Source: JBKHDT01 sp049974825
GTDB taxonomy: Bacteria; Pseudomonadota; Gammaproteobacteria; Halothiobacillales; Halothiobacillaceae
DNA length: 25,305 bases
Direction of reading: 5' to 3'
Assembly (NCBI GenBank): GCA_049974825.1
Contig: JBNGDJ010000026.1
Location: forward strand, 1 to 25,305
The notes beneath the pieces are model-generated. The model had not been told where the DNA came from. It worked only from the letters and a program-made list of their open reading frames with translations, and ran no database searches. Both the position numbers and the translations under genes were made by a program. Shown piece after piece: positions 8,605-14,370 of this stretch (its first letter is position 1; each line of letters opens with the position of its first letter).

Positions 8605-9372
8605 TCAGGGGTTGGCGCCCGGCGAGAGGCTGAGGATGTCCGCGCCGTCTTCCGTGACGGCCAGGGTGTGCTCCCACTGGGCCGAAAGGCTGCGATCCTT
8701 GGTCACCACGGTCCAGCCGTCTCCCAGAACCTTCACGTGGCGCTTGCCAGCATTGACCATTGGCTCGATGGTGAACGTCATCCCCGCTTCGAGCACGGCG
8801 CCTTCGCCGGGCTTGCCGTAGTGCAGGATCTGCGGGTCCTCGTGGAATGCCGCGCCGATGCCGTGGCCGCAGTATTCACGCACCACAGAAAACCGCTCCT
8901 TTTCCACGAAGCTCTGGATCGCGTACCCGATGTCTCCCAGGGTCGTGCCCGGGCGGACTACTTCAATTCCGCGCAGCAGCGCCTCGTGGGCAACCTGGTT
9001 CAGCCGCCGGGCCCGAATCGGGACCTCGCCGACTTCGAACATCCGGCTCGTGTCGCCATGCCAGCCATCCTTGATGACCGTGACGTCGATATTGACGATG
9101 TCCCCGGCTTTCAGCACCCGGTCGCCCGGAATGCCGTGGCAGACCTGGTGGTTGATCGACGTGCAAATTGACTTGGGAAAACCGTGGTAATTCAGCGGGG
9201 CGGGTGTCCCGCCCTGAATCTGGGTGATGTGTTCATGCGCCAGCCGATCGAGCTCGTCCGTGCTCATCCCGGGCACGACATGCGGGGTGAGCATGTCCAG
9301 CACCTCGGCGGCCATCTGGCTGGCCACGCGCATTTTCTCGATCTGTTCGGGGGTCTTGATAACAATGCTCAT
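8605..9372 (-). CDS. map: Methionine aminopeptidase, type I
   Basis: This enzyme removes the initiator methionine from new proteins in the cytoplasm. The 255-residue length fits type I (E. coli 264). All five metal ligands are present: D96 in NIDV, D107 in HGDTSR, H170 in CGHGIG, E203 in FTIEPM and E234 in QWEHT. The substrate-contacting H79 is also there. The start MSIVIKTPEQIEKM matches the family N-terminus, although no strong Shine-Dalgarno is seen. It is the first gene of map-glnD-rluA. The promoter must lie in the 181-nt gap before the TlpA-like gene, but I could not place it. Confidence 0.97.
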   Translation of the reverse strand: MSIVIKTPEQIEKMRVASQMAAEVLDMLTPHVVPGMSTDELDRLAHEHITQIQGGTPAPLNYHGFPKSICTSINHQVCHGIPGDRVLKAGDIVNIDVTVIKDGWHGDTSRMFEVGEVPIRARRLNQVAHEALLRGIEVVRPGTTLGDIGYAIQSFVEKERFSVVREYCGHGIGAAFHEDPQILHYGKPGEGAVLEAGMTFTIEPMVNAGKRHVKVLGDGWTVVTKDRSLSAQWEHTLAVTEDGADILSLSPGANP

Positions 9373-9510
9373 GCGGTGCGCGCCGGGTCTTGGTGGAAAT
9401 TATTGCGCCATGGCAGGGGGGGAGGTCCGCCTTCCGGAGGACCGTTGCCGACCCTGCATGAAACCGCGCAGTTTACCGGCAGGGCCTCGGGTCGAACAAA
9501 TCCCGACTTC

Positions 9511-9532
9511 GGCGGCCGGCATCATGGCCGCC
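9511..9532 (-). terminator. Candidate hairpin after the TlpA-like gene
   Basis: A perfect 7-bp GC stem, GGCGGCC (9511-9517) and GGCCGCC (9526-9532), has an 8-nt loop and lies 22 nt past the stop of the TlpA-like gene. No U-tract follows on the minus strand, so factor-independent termination is doubtful. A smaller GGTCC/GGACC hairpin lies at about 9425-9444. The rest of this 181-nt gap (9373-9553) shows no member of the dispersed repeat family. Confidence 0.35.
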
Positions 9533-9553
9533 TTGCCGACACGTCCCGGCCGG

Positions 9554-10060
9554 TTACCCGGCGAGTTTGTCGAGCAGGGATTCGACCCGCGCCACGTCGA
9601 ACTCCCCGATGTGCCGGTAGCGAACCTGTCCGTTGCCGTCCAGCACGAAGGTGGACGGGGTCAGGCGGACCTTTCCAAAGGCGACCGCGGCCGCGCCGGA
9701 CTCGTCGTAGGCAATGCGGTAGGGCAGGCTCTTGCGCTCGACCATGTTGCGCACATGGTCGGGGTTGTCGTAGCTCATGGCGATGCCCAGCACGGTCACG
9801 CCGCGATCGGCAAACTGCTCGTGCAGGCGGACCAGGTAGGGCATTTCCTTGATGCAGCCCGGGCAGCTGGTTGCCCAGAAGGTCACCAGCGATGGCTTGC
9901 CCTTGAGGGTTTGCAGGGAAAAGTTCTGACCTGCCAGGTCCTGCACGGTCACGTTCAGGTTGGTCTCGCTGCCGGCACCCGAGCAGGCGCTCAGTGCGAG
10001 GGCCCCGGCCACCCCGGCACCGATCCGGCTGCCGCGAATGAGAAAGTCACGTCGGTTCAT
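9554..10060 (-). CDS. TlpA/ResA-like thioredoxin-fold lipoprotein with Tat signal
   Basis: The 168-residue protein is a thiol-disulfide or peroxiredoxin-like protein predicted to be anchored outside the inner membrane. The N-terminus has a twin-arginine motif (NRRDFL, residues 2-7), a hydrophobic stretch and a lipobox LSAC with lipid cysteine C26. The fold is thioredoxin: the redox motif is C66-P-G-C69 in WATSCPGC, and the cis-proline is in LTPSTFVLD. TlpA and ResA usually carry CxPC or CEPC and Sec signals, so CPGC plus Tat is less usual. Likely roles are reduction of periplasmic disulfides or cytochrome c maturation, but no ccm gene is nearby. It lies between clcA and map on the same strand, with its own long leader full of stem-loops. 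Confidence 0.88.
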   Translation of the reverse strand: MNRRDFLIRGSRIGAGVAGALALSACSGAGSETNLNVTVQDLAGQNFSLQTLKGKPSLVTFWATSCPGCIKEMPYLVRLHEQFADRGVTVLGIAMSYDNPDHVRNMVERKSLPYRIAYDESGAAAVAFGKVRLTPSTFVLDGNGQVRYRHIGEFDVARVESLLDKLAG

Positions 10061-10120
10061 GGTTTCTGTTTCACTTGTTGAATGATTCGGTTGACGCCCG
10101 ATCGTTTGGGACTCGGCAGC

Positions 10121-10150
10121 GCAGGGATCTTCGCCCGGCGGATCCCCTGC
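10121..10150. other. Stem-loop in the leader region of the TlpA-like gene
   Basis: GCAGGGATC (10121-10129) pairs with GATCCCCTGC (10141-10150), leaving one bulged base, around an 11-nt loop. It lies 61-90 nt upstream of the TlpA-like start. It is separate from the repeat modules that follow at 10171-10311. Function unknown. Confidence 0.35.
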
Positions 10151-10170
10151 GCTTGTCGGGGTTTTTCCTG

Positions 10171-10203
10171 GAATCTCCGCACAAATCCATCCATGGGTTT
10201 GTG
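10171..10203 (-). repeat. Palindrome module A, copy 1
   Basis: CACAAATCCAT (10180-10190) and ATGGGTTTGTG (10193-10203) form a hairpin with one wobble pair around a 2-nt centre. Read on the minus strand it holds the 18-nt core CCATGGATGGATTTGTGC, shared exactly with the copies at 14257 and 19630, followed by the flank GGAGATTCC. It is directly joined to module C. Confidence 0.8.
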
Positions 10204-10236
10204 GGCTAACGCCAGCTAAACGCGTCAGCAGGCTTT
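10203..10236 (-). repeat. Stem-loop module C, copy 1
   Basis: This 34-nt module is an inverted copy of 14208-14241, identical at 32 of 34 positions. It contains the stem GCTAACGC/GCGTCAGC with one wobble pair. In both places it sits next to module A in the same relative order (C then A on the coding strand of the downstream gene). Confidence 0.8.
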
Positions 10237-10237
10237 A

Positions 10238-10273
10238 ATTCAATGGCTTGCACCATTTTGCGGCAGGGCGTCC
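10238..10273 (+). repeat. Module B, copy 1
   Basis: The 36-nt sequence matches 13464-13499 at 32 positions. Shared blocks are ATTCAATGGCTTG, CCATT and TGCGGCAGGGC. The internal stem is imperfect here (AATGGC against ACCATT) and perfect in the other copy. Confidence 0.7.
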
Positions 10274-10285
10274 GAGACCGGCACG

Positions 10286-10311
10286 GGAAGGTCTGCATTC
10301 GTGCAGAGATT
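10286..10311. repeat. Short derivative of module A with a TTCG loop
   Basis: TCTGCA (10292-10297), TTCG, TGCAGA (10302-10307) is a perfect hairpin with a UUCG-type loop. It is built from the outer ends of module A (TCTGCA and GTGCAGAGATTC) with the middle missing. GAAGGTCTGCAT (10286-10297) recurs inverted near 13498-13509. It lies 22 nt past the clcA stop but has no T-tract. Confidence 0.55.
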
Positions 10312-10329
10312 CTTTCTGCAGGCGGCGCC

Positions 10330-12171
10330 TTACCTGAACCCCTGCTCCAGCATTGGCCGGGTCACCACGCCATGCAGCCGGGCGAAGGGCGGGACAGTAA
10401 CTCGCTGGACCACCAGCATGTCCACGCCCTGCTCGCGCATGCGCTCCAGCGCCTGGGACAGGGTCGCGCCAATGTCGATGACCTCGGCCGAATACAGCTG
10501 GTTGCCTTCGGTCAGATCCAGCGTGATTTCCTCCGGGCGGGGCGGTTCGGGTGCCTGTGCCTCGGCTTCGGCCTCGCTCTCGGTCGCGCCCTCGTTCGCT
10601 GTCTCTGCCTGCACCGGTTCGGCGATCGCTGCCTGCATCCTTGCCTGGGCGGCCGTGGCCTGGATAACACCGACCAGCCGGCTTTCCTCGTCGCGCAGCA
10701 CCAGCCAGCGCGGTTGTTCATTCAGTGCCTCGGACAGGCTTTCGACTGTGCAGGGATGGCGTAGCTCCACGCACTGGCGGTCGATCACGCTGCCCAGGGC
10801 CAGGTCATTCGGCGAGTGCCAGAGGGACATCGAGGGCATGGAGCGGCTCGGGTCCTGGGCGCGCAGGATCGCCGAGTAAATGCCGTCCTGCCCAAAAAGC
10901 GTGCGGCTGGTCAGACTGGCCGAGACAATTGCGACCATGGCCGGCAGGATGATTTCCGGGCTGCCGGTCAGCTCCATGACAGCCGTCAGCGCCGCCAGCG
11001 GTGCCTGCATCACGGCTCCCAGCATCGCCCCCGTGCCAATCAGTGCATAAAAAACGGGGTCCGCGAACTCCTGCCCCATGATGGCCGCGATGATAAGTCC
11101 GAAGGCACCGCCGGCCACGCCCCCGACCATCATCGAAGGGCCGATCAGGCCCACCGGCAGGCCCAGGCCCACGGTCAGGATGGTAGCCAACAGCTTGGCA
11201 GCCACGATCAGCACCATCGACCAGAGCAGCAGGTTGCCCCGGGCCGCTTCCTCGGCCGTGTCGTACCCCATGCCAAGCACCTCGGGCACGGCCAGCGCAA
11301 TCAACCCGGTGGCCAGGCCGGCCAGGCCGAAGCGCAGCCAGACCGGCCAGTGGCGCGTGTGCAGGATGGTTCGCTCCACGCCGAACACGAACAGCGAGGC
11401 AAGCACCCCGACGATCACGCCCATCAGCAGCAGGAACGGCACATCCGTGAACTGGGTGATGAACTGGACTTCCAGGGCGAGGGCCGGTTCGCTGCCGAAA
11501 AAAGTCGTGGCCACCAGCGCGCCGGTCGAAGCGGCCAGGATGACCGGGATAAAGCTCGCCAGCGTGTACTGGAGCATGATGACTTCCATGGCGAAGATCA
11601 CCCCGGCCAGCGGCGTGTTGAACGAGGCGGCAATGGCTGCTGCCACGCCACAGCCGGCCAGCGTCCGTATGCTGTTGTTCGGCAGGTCCATCGTGCGTCC
11701 CAGGATGCTGCCACCCCAGGCACCCAGGTGCACCCCGGGCCCCTCGCGGCCACCTGACAGCCCCGCCGTGAGCGCTCCGATGCCGCCGAAAAACTGCACC
11801 AGCATGTTGGGCAGAGGCATGTCCGCCTGGTGTTTGTGGAATCGCTGGATCACGTGCCCGACGCCCACCGAGCGGTATTCGGCGCGCAGCTTGTGAAAGA
11901 CCAGCCCCAGCAGAAGGCCGCCGACGACCGGCAGCAGAAAGCGCCATTGTGGGGCCAGCGCCTCGTAGCGGTCGCTGCTCGGCAGTCCGACCACCCAGGT
12001 CTGCAGCAGCTCCAGCAACAGCCGGAACGCGACGATCAGGGCGCTGGCCAGCAACCCGGACAGGATGCCCAGCGCCGACAGGTAGATCAGCGCATCGGGT
12101 TGGGCCAGGCGCAGGCGCAGACGGTCGAGTTCTGCCTGGATCTTTTCTGCCAGACGGGTGCCGAGTTTCAT
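10330..12171 (-). CDS. clcA: CLC-family chloride channel/transporter with CBS domains
   Basis: This inner-membrane CLC protein conducts chloride. About 12 hydrophobic segments carry the CLC motifs. SGGREGPGVH contains the gating glutamate (E143 counted from this start), FNTPLAGVIFAMEV follows, GLIGPS stands for GxFxP, and GIYSAIL carries the central tyrosine. The GSGIP motif is replaced by GVGHV. The residue matching the internal proton glutamate (E203 of E. coli ClC-ec1) is valine, as in eukaryotic channel-type CLCs. The C-terminus has two CBS-like halves separated by an Ala/Glu/Pro-rich stretch. I prefer the ATG at 12171 (MKLGTRL, GGGAG 13 nt upstream). An in-frame ATG at 12222 would add a Pro/Gly-rich 17 residues. 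The symbol marks family membership only. Confidence 0.9.
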   Translation of the reverse strand: MKLGTRLAEKIQAELDRLRLRLAQPDALIYLSALGILSGLLASALIVAFRLLLELLQTWVVGLPSSDRYEALAPQWRFLLPVVGGLLLGLVFHKLRAEYRSVGVGHVIQRFHKHQADMPLPNMLVQFFGGIGALTAGLSGGREGPGVHLGAWGGSILGRTMDLPNNSIRTLAGCGVAAAIAASFNTPLAGVIFAMEVIMLQYTLASFIPVILAASTGALVATTFFGSEPALALEVQFITQFTDVPFLLLMGVIVGVLASLFVFGVERTILHTRHWPVWLRFGLAGLATGLIALAVPEVLGMGYDTAEEAARGNLLLWSMVLIVAAKLLATILTVGLGLPVGLIGPSMMVGGVAGGAFGLIIAAIMGQEFADPVFYALIGTGAMLGAVMQAPLAALTAVMELTGSPEIILPAMVAIVSASLTSRTLFGQDGIYSAILRAQDPSRSMPSMSLWHSPNDLALGSVIDRQCVELRHPCTVESLSEALNEQPRWLVLRDEESRLVGVIQATAAQARMQAAIAEPVQAETANEGATESEAEAEAQAPEPPRPEEITLDLTEGNQLYSAEVIDIGATLSQALERMREQGVDMLVVQRVTVPPFARLHGVVTRPMLEQGFR

Positions 12172-12260
12172 GCCGGGGCCTGTACTCCCTGGGGTGAACG
12201 ATGCAGGAGGGCGACAGGACATCCGGAGCCCTGGCCCGAGCGGGCTGCGCGAAGGCCGGG

Positions 12261-12312
12261 CTTGCGGGCCATCGTGCAGAGATTCCCCAGAGTGTAAACT
12301 TGCGGGCCATCG
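12261..12312 (+). repeat. 14-bp direct repeat with palindrome-family flank, between clcA and argC
   Basis: CTTGCGGGCCATCG occurs at 12261-12274 and again at 12299-12312. Between them is GTGCAGAGATTCCCC (12274-12288), the half-site flank of module A. TAAACT (12295-12300) could be the argC -10 (4 of 6 matches), but no -35 is convincing. This divergent region must hold promoters for both genes. Confidence 0.5.
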
Positions 12313-12348
12313 ATGCGGAATTTCAACTTCAGGAGTCTGCCCGTAACC

Positions 12349-13386
12349 ATGAAGCGAATCGGTATTGTCGGCGGCACCGGGTACACCGGCGTCGAGCTCA
12401 TGCGCCTGCTGTCACGGCATCCACAGGCCGAGGTGGTGGTGATTACCTCGCGGTCCGAGGCCGGAACCCATGTCGCCCAGATGTTTCCCAACCTGCGCGG
12501 GGTTCTGGACCTTAAGTTCACCGAGCCGGACATCGAGGCTTTGCTCGACTGCGACCTGGTCTTCTACGCCACGCCCAACGGCATTGCCATGCAGCAGACC
12601 CCCGAGCTGCTGGACCGGGGCGCCCGGGTCGTGGACCTGGCCGCCGACTTTCGGCTGCGGGACATTGCCACCTGGGAGCGCTGGTACGGCATGACCCACG
12701 CCTGTCCCGAACGGGTTGCCGAGGCCGTCTACGGACTGCCGGAGATCAACCGGGCGCAGATCCGCGACGCGCGTCTGGTCGCCAATCCCGGCTGCCATGT
12801 CACGGCCGTGACGCTGGGGTTGCTGCCGCTGCTGAATGCCGGGGTAGTGGATATCGATCACCTGGTGGCCGATTCCAAGTCCGGGGCCAGTGGCGCCGGC
12901 CGGGGCGCGGCGGTGCCGACCCTGCTGGCGGAGGCTGGCGAGAGCTTCAAGCCCTACGCGGTTGCCGGGCATCGTCATCATCCCGAAATCTGCCAGGTGC
13001 TTGGCTCCGAGGCTGGAGCAGGGCGTGCCGTGGGCCTGACCTTTGTGCCGCATCTGGTACCGATGTCGCGCGGCATCGAGGCGAGCCTTTATGCCGTACT
13101 CACCGACAAGGCGGCGGACGTGCAGGCGATATTCGAGGACTACTACCGCGACGAGCCCTTCGTGGACGTCCTGCCCGCCGGTTCCATCCCGGAAACGCGC
13201 AGCGTCCGCGGGTCGAATTTCTGCCGGCTGGCGGTTCATCGTCCGCTGGACGGGGACACCGTGGTGGTGCTCTCGGTTATCGACAATCTCGTCAAGGGCG
13301 CGGCCGGCCAGGCCGTGCAGAACATGAATCTCATGTTTGGTCTGGACGAGCGGGCCGGTCTGGACACGGTGGCCCTGCTGCCATAG
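12349..13386 (+). CDS. argC: N-acetyl-gamma-glutamyl-phosphate reductase
   Basis: ArgC reduces N-acetylglutamyl phosphate to the semialdehyde with NADPH in arginine biosynthesis (cytoplasm). The product of 345 residues has the common-type length. The dinucleotide-binding start is GIVGGTGYTGVEL, the catalytic cysteine is C149 in NPGCHVTA, and DLAADFRL, SGASGAGRGA and the histidine region AVAGHRHHPEI are conserved. I chose the ATG at 12349 because the family starts right at the Rossmann strand. An upstream in-frame ATG at 12313 falls in repeat-derived DNA. AGGAG at 12331-12335 is rather far (13 nt). argC next to erpA is a known arrangement in gammaproteobacteria such as Pseudomonas. Confidence 0.95.
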   Translation: MKRIGIVGGTGYTGVELMRLLSRHPQAEVVVITSRSEAGTHVAQMFPNLRGVLDLKFTEPDIEALLDCDLVFYATPNGIAMQQTPELLDRGARVVDLAADFRLRDIATWERWYGMTHACPERVAEAVYGLPEINRAQIRDARLVANPGCHVTAVTLGLLPLLNAGVVDIDHLVADSKSGASGAGRGAAVPTLLAEAGESFKPYAVAGHRHHPEICQVLGSEAGAGRAVGLTFVPHLVPMSRGIEASLYAVLTDKAADVQAIFEDYYRDEPFVDVLPAGSIPETRSVRGSNFCRLAVHRPLDGDTVVVLSVIDNLVKGAAGQAVQNMNLMFGLDERAGLDTVALLP

Positions 13387-13424
13387 GGGAAACTCTGCAC
13401 AAAGCCATCCTTGGGCTTGTGCAC
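13387..13424 (-). repeat. Palindrome module A, copy 2
   Basis: Beginning immediately after the argC stop, the minus strand reads GGATGGCTTTGTGC and then AGAGTTTCCCC, two bases different from the other copies over the core. TGCACAAAGCC (13396-13406 region) pairs with GGGCTTGTGCA (13413-13423) with one bulge. Confidence 0.75.
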
Positions 13425-13428
13425 AAAC

Positions 13429-13457
13429 GCCCGGGCCGATATGTGCTTGGCCCGGGC
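13429..13457. repeat. GC-rich stem-loop module D
   Basis: A perfect 9-bp inverted repeat, GCCCGGGCC (13429-13437) and GGCCCGGGC (13449-13457), has an 11-nt loop. The left part is shared with 3291-3301. It could contribute to termination after argC, but no T-tract follows. Confidence 0.6.
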
Positions 13458-13463
13458 TCCGCG

Positions 13464-13499
13464 ATTCAATGGCTTGTGCCATTGTGCGGCAGGGCATCC
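13464..13499 (+). repeat. Module B, copy 2
   Basis: This matches 10238-10273 at 32 of 36 positions. It contains the perfect hairpin CAATGGC-ttgt-GCCATTG (13467-13484). The following 13500-13700 shows no further repeat. TTTTCC (13561) and TAAACT (13585-13590, 18-nt spacer) are a weak candidate promoter for erpA. Confidence 0.7.
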
Positions 13500-13716
13500 A
13501 TGCAGACCTTCGCGAGGACAGCGAGCCAGTTTTCGAGAGCGAACCGCCACGGACCGACGGTTTTCCCCGAGCGCCATACGGGGGTAAACTGCGGGGCCTG
13601 CCTGCCGCGGTCCGCGGGATCACGGCAGCGCGCCATGGACGGGTGGTTGCAGGAATGCCGCGCTGGGCGTGCTTCCTGAAGCCGATCCCAAAGTCATCCA
13701 CGGGAGCATCCAAGCC

Positions 13717-14073
13717 ATGACTATTGCAGATCCGGCCGTCGAAACGGTCCCCCTGGTCTTCACTGACAGCGCGGCCACCAAGGTCCGCTCGCTGATCGAG
13801 GAAGAGGGCAACGATGCCCTGAAGCTTCGCGTCTTTATCACCGGGGGCGGCTGCTCCGGCTTCCAGTACGGGTTTACCTTTGACGAGGACGAGCAGGACG
13901 GGGACACCCGCATCGAGAAGGGTGGCGTGACCCTGCTGGTCGATCCGATGAGCATCCAGTATCTGGAGGGCGCGGAAATCGACTACAGCGAGGGGCTTGA
14001 AGGCGCGCAGTTCGTCATCCGAAACCCCAACGCCACGACCACCTGCGGTTGCGGTTCGTCCTTCTCGGTCTGA
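13717..14073 (+). CDS. erpA: A-type iron-sulfur cluster carrier ErpA
   Basis: ErpA receives Fe-S clusters from the assembly scaffold and passes them to apoproteins, including those of isoprenoid synthesis. The 118-residue protein (E. coli 114) has the three cluster cysteines C46 (GGGCSGF), C110 and C112 (CGCGSSFSV). The C-terminal FSV ending and YGFTFDE block favour ErpA over IscA or SufA. GGGAG at 13702-13706, 10 nt before the ATG, supports this start over an in-frame codon at 13669. It stands alone between argC and gltA, flanked on both sides by repeat-rich DNA, so it is probably transcribed separately. Confidence 0.93.
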   Translation: MTIADPAVETVPLVFTDSAATKVRSLIEEEGNDALKLRVFITGGGCSGFQYGFTFDEDEQDGDTRIEKGGVTLLVDPMSIQYLEGAEIDYSEGLEGAQFVIRNPNATTTCGCGSSFSV

Positions 14074-14086
14074 GCCCCTCGGTTCC

Positions 14087-14100
14087 GGGCCGCAAGGCCC
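14087..14100. other. Hairpin with GCAA loop after erpA
   Basis: GGGCC (14087-14091), GCAA, GGCCC (14096-14100) forms a 5-bp GC stem with a GNRA-type tetraloop, 14 nt past the erpA stop. There is no T-tract, so it may be an mRNA 3' end hairpin rather than a terminator. Confidence 0.4.
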
Positions 14101-14161
14101 TGTACCGAATCGTGTTTGCCCGGTGAATCCGTCTCCGGCGGTTTTCGGGTTATCCTGCGCA

Positions 14162-14177
14162 TGGTGCGGAAGCACCA
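14162..14177. other. Hairpin with GGAA loop between erpA and gltA
   Basis: TGGTGC (14162-14167), GGAA, GCACCA (14172-14177) is a perfect 6-bp stem, again with a GNRA-type loop. It precedes modules C, A and E in the same intergenic region. Confidence 0.4.
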
Positions 14178-14207
14178 GCCGGCGATGATCCGGGCGTGAT
14201 CGCGGGC

Positions 14208-14241
14208 AAAGCCTGCTGACGCGTTAAGCTGGCGTCAGCCC
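14208..14241 (+). repeat. Stem-loop module C, copy 2
   Basis: Inverted relative to 10203-10236, with 32 of 34 positions identical. The stem GCTGACGC/GCGTCAGC is perfect here. One of the two differences between copies turns a wobble pair into a Watson-Crick pair. Confidence 0.8.
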
Positions 14242-14256
14242 ATCGGGCCATGCGTG

Positions 14257-14295
14257 TCTGCATAAATCCATGGATGGATTTGTGCAGAGTTTCCC
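14257..14295 (+). repeat. Palindrome module A, copy 3
   Basis: TCTGCATAAATCCAT (14257-14271) and ATGGATTTGTGCAGA (14274-14288) form a 15-bp hairpin with one wobble pair around GG, followed by GTTTCCC. Positions 14265-14298 are identical to 19645-19678 (34 nt). It lies 76 nt upstream of the gltA ATG. Confidence 0.85.
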
Positions 14296-14302
14296 TTGTG
14301 TG

Positions 14303-14334
14303 TCTGCGCGAATCCGGGGCGGAATTCGCGCAGA
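14303..14334. repeat. Palindrome module E, GC-rich sister of module A
   Basis: TCTGCGCGAAT (14303-14313) pairs perfectly with ATTCGCGCAGA (14324-14334). Compared with module A, two A-T pairs have become G-C on both arms, so the stem is kept. It lies 7 nt after module A and 36 nt before the gltA ATG, inside the probable leader. Confidence 0.75.
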
Positions 14335-14370
14335 GTGATCTGGCCAAACAATCGGAAAAAACGAGACTTC

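Noticed and set aside
9485..9520. Additional copy of the palindrome family in the gap before map (GAACAAATCCC)
   Set aside because: Only about 8 bases agree, with no palindromic partner arm and no GTGCAGAG flank. This is within chance.
12313..12348. Upstream in-frame start for argC
   Set aside because: It would add 12 residues not seen in ArgC, and they are encoded by the direct repeat and its flank. The Rossmann strand starts at 12349.
10171..14334. CRISPR array
   Set aside because: The repeats are palindromic, differ in type, occur in both orientations, and are not separated by regular unique spacers. No cas gene is present.
14296..14370. Upstream in-frame start for citrate synthase
   Set aside because: The extra residues would be translated from palindromes A and E. 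The family N-terminus begins at the ATG at 14371.
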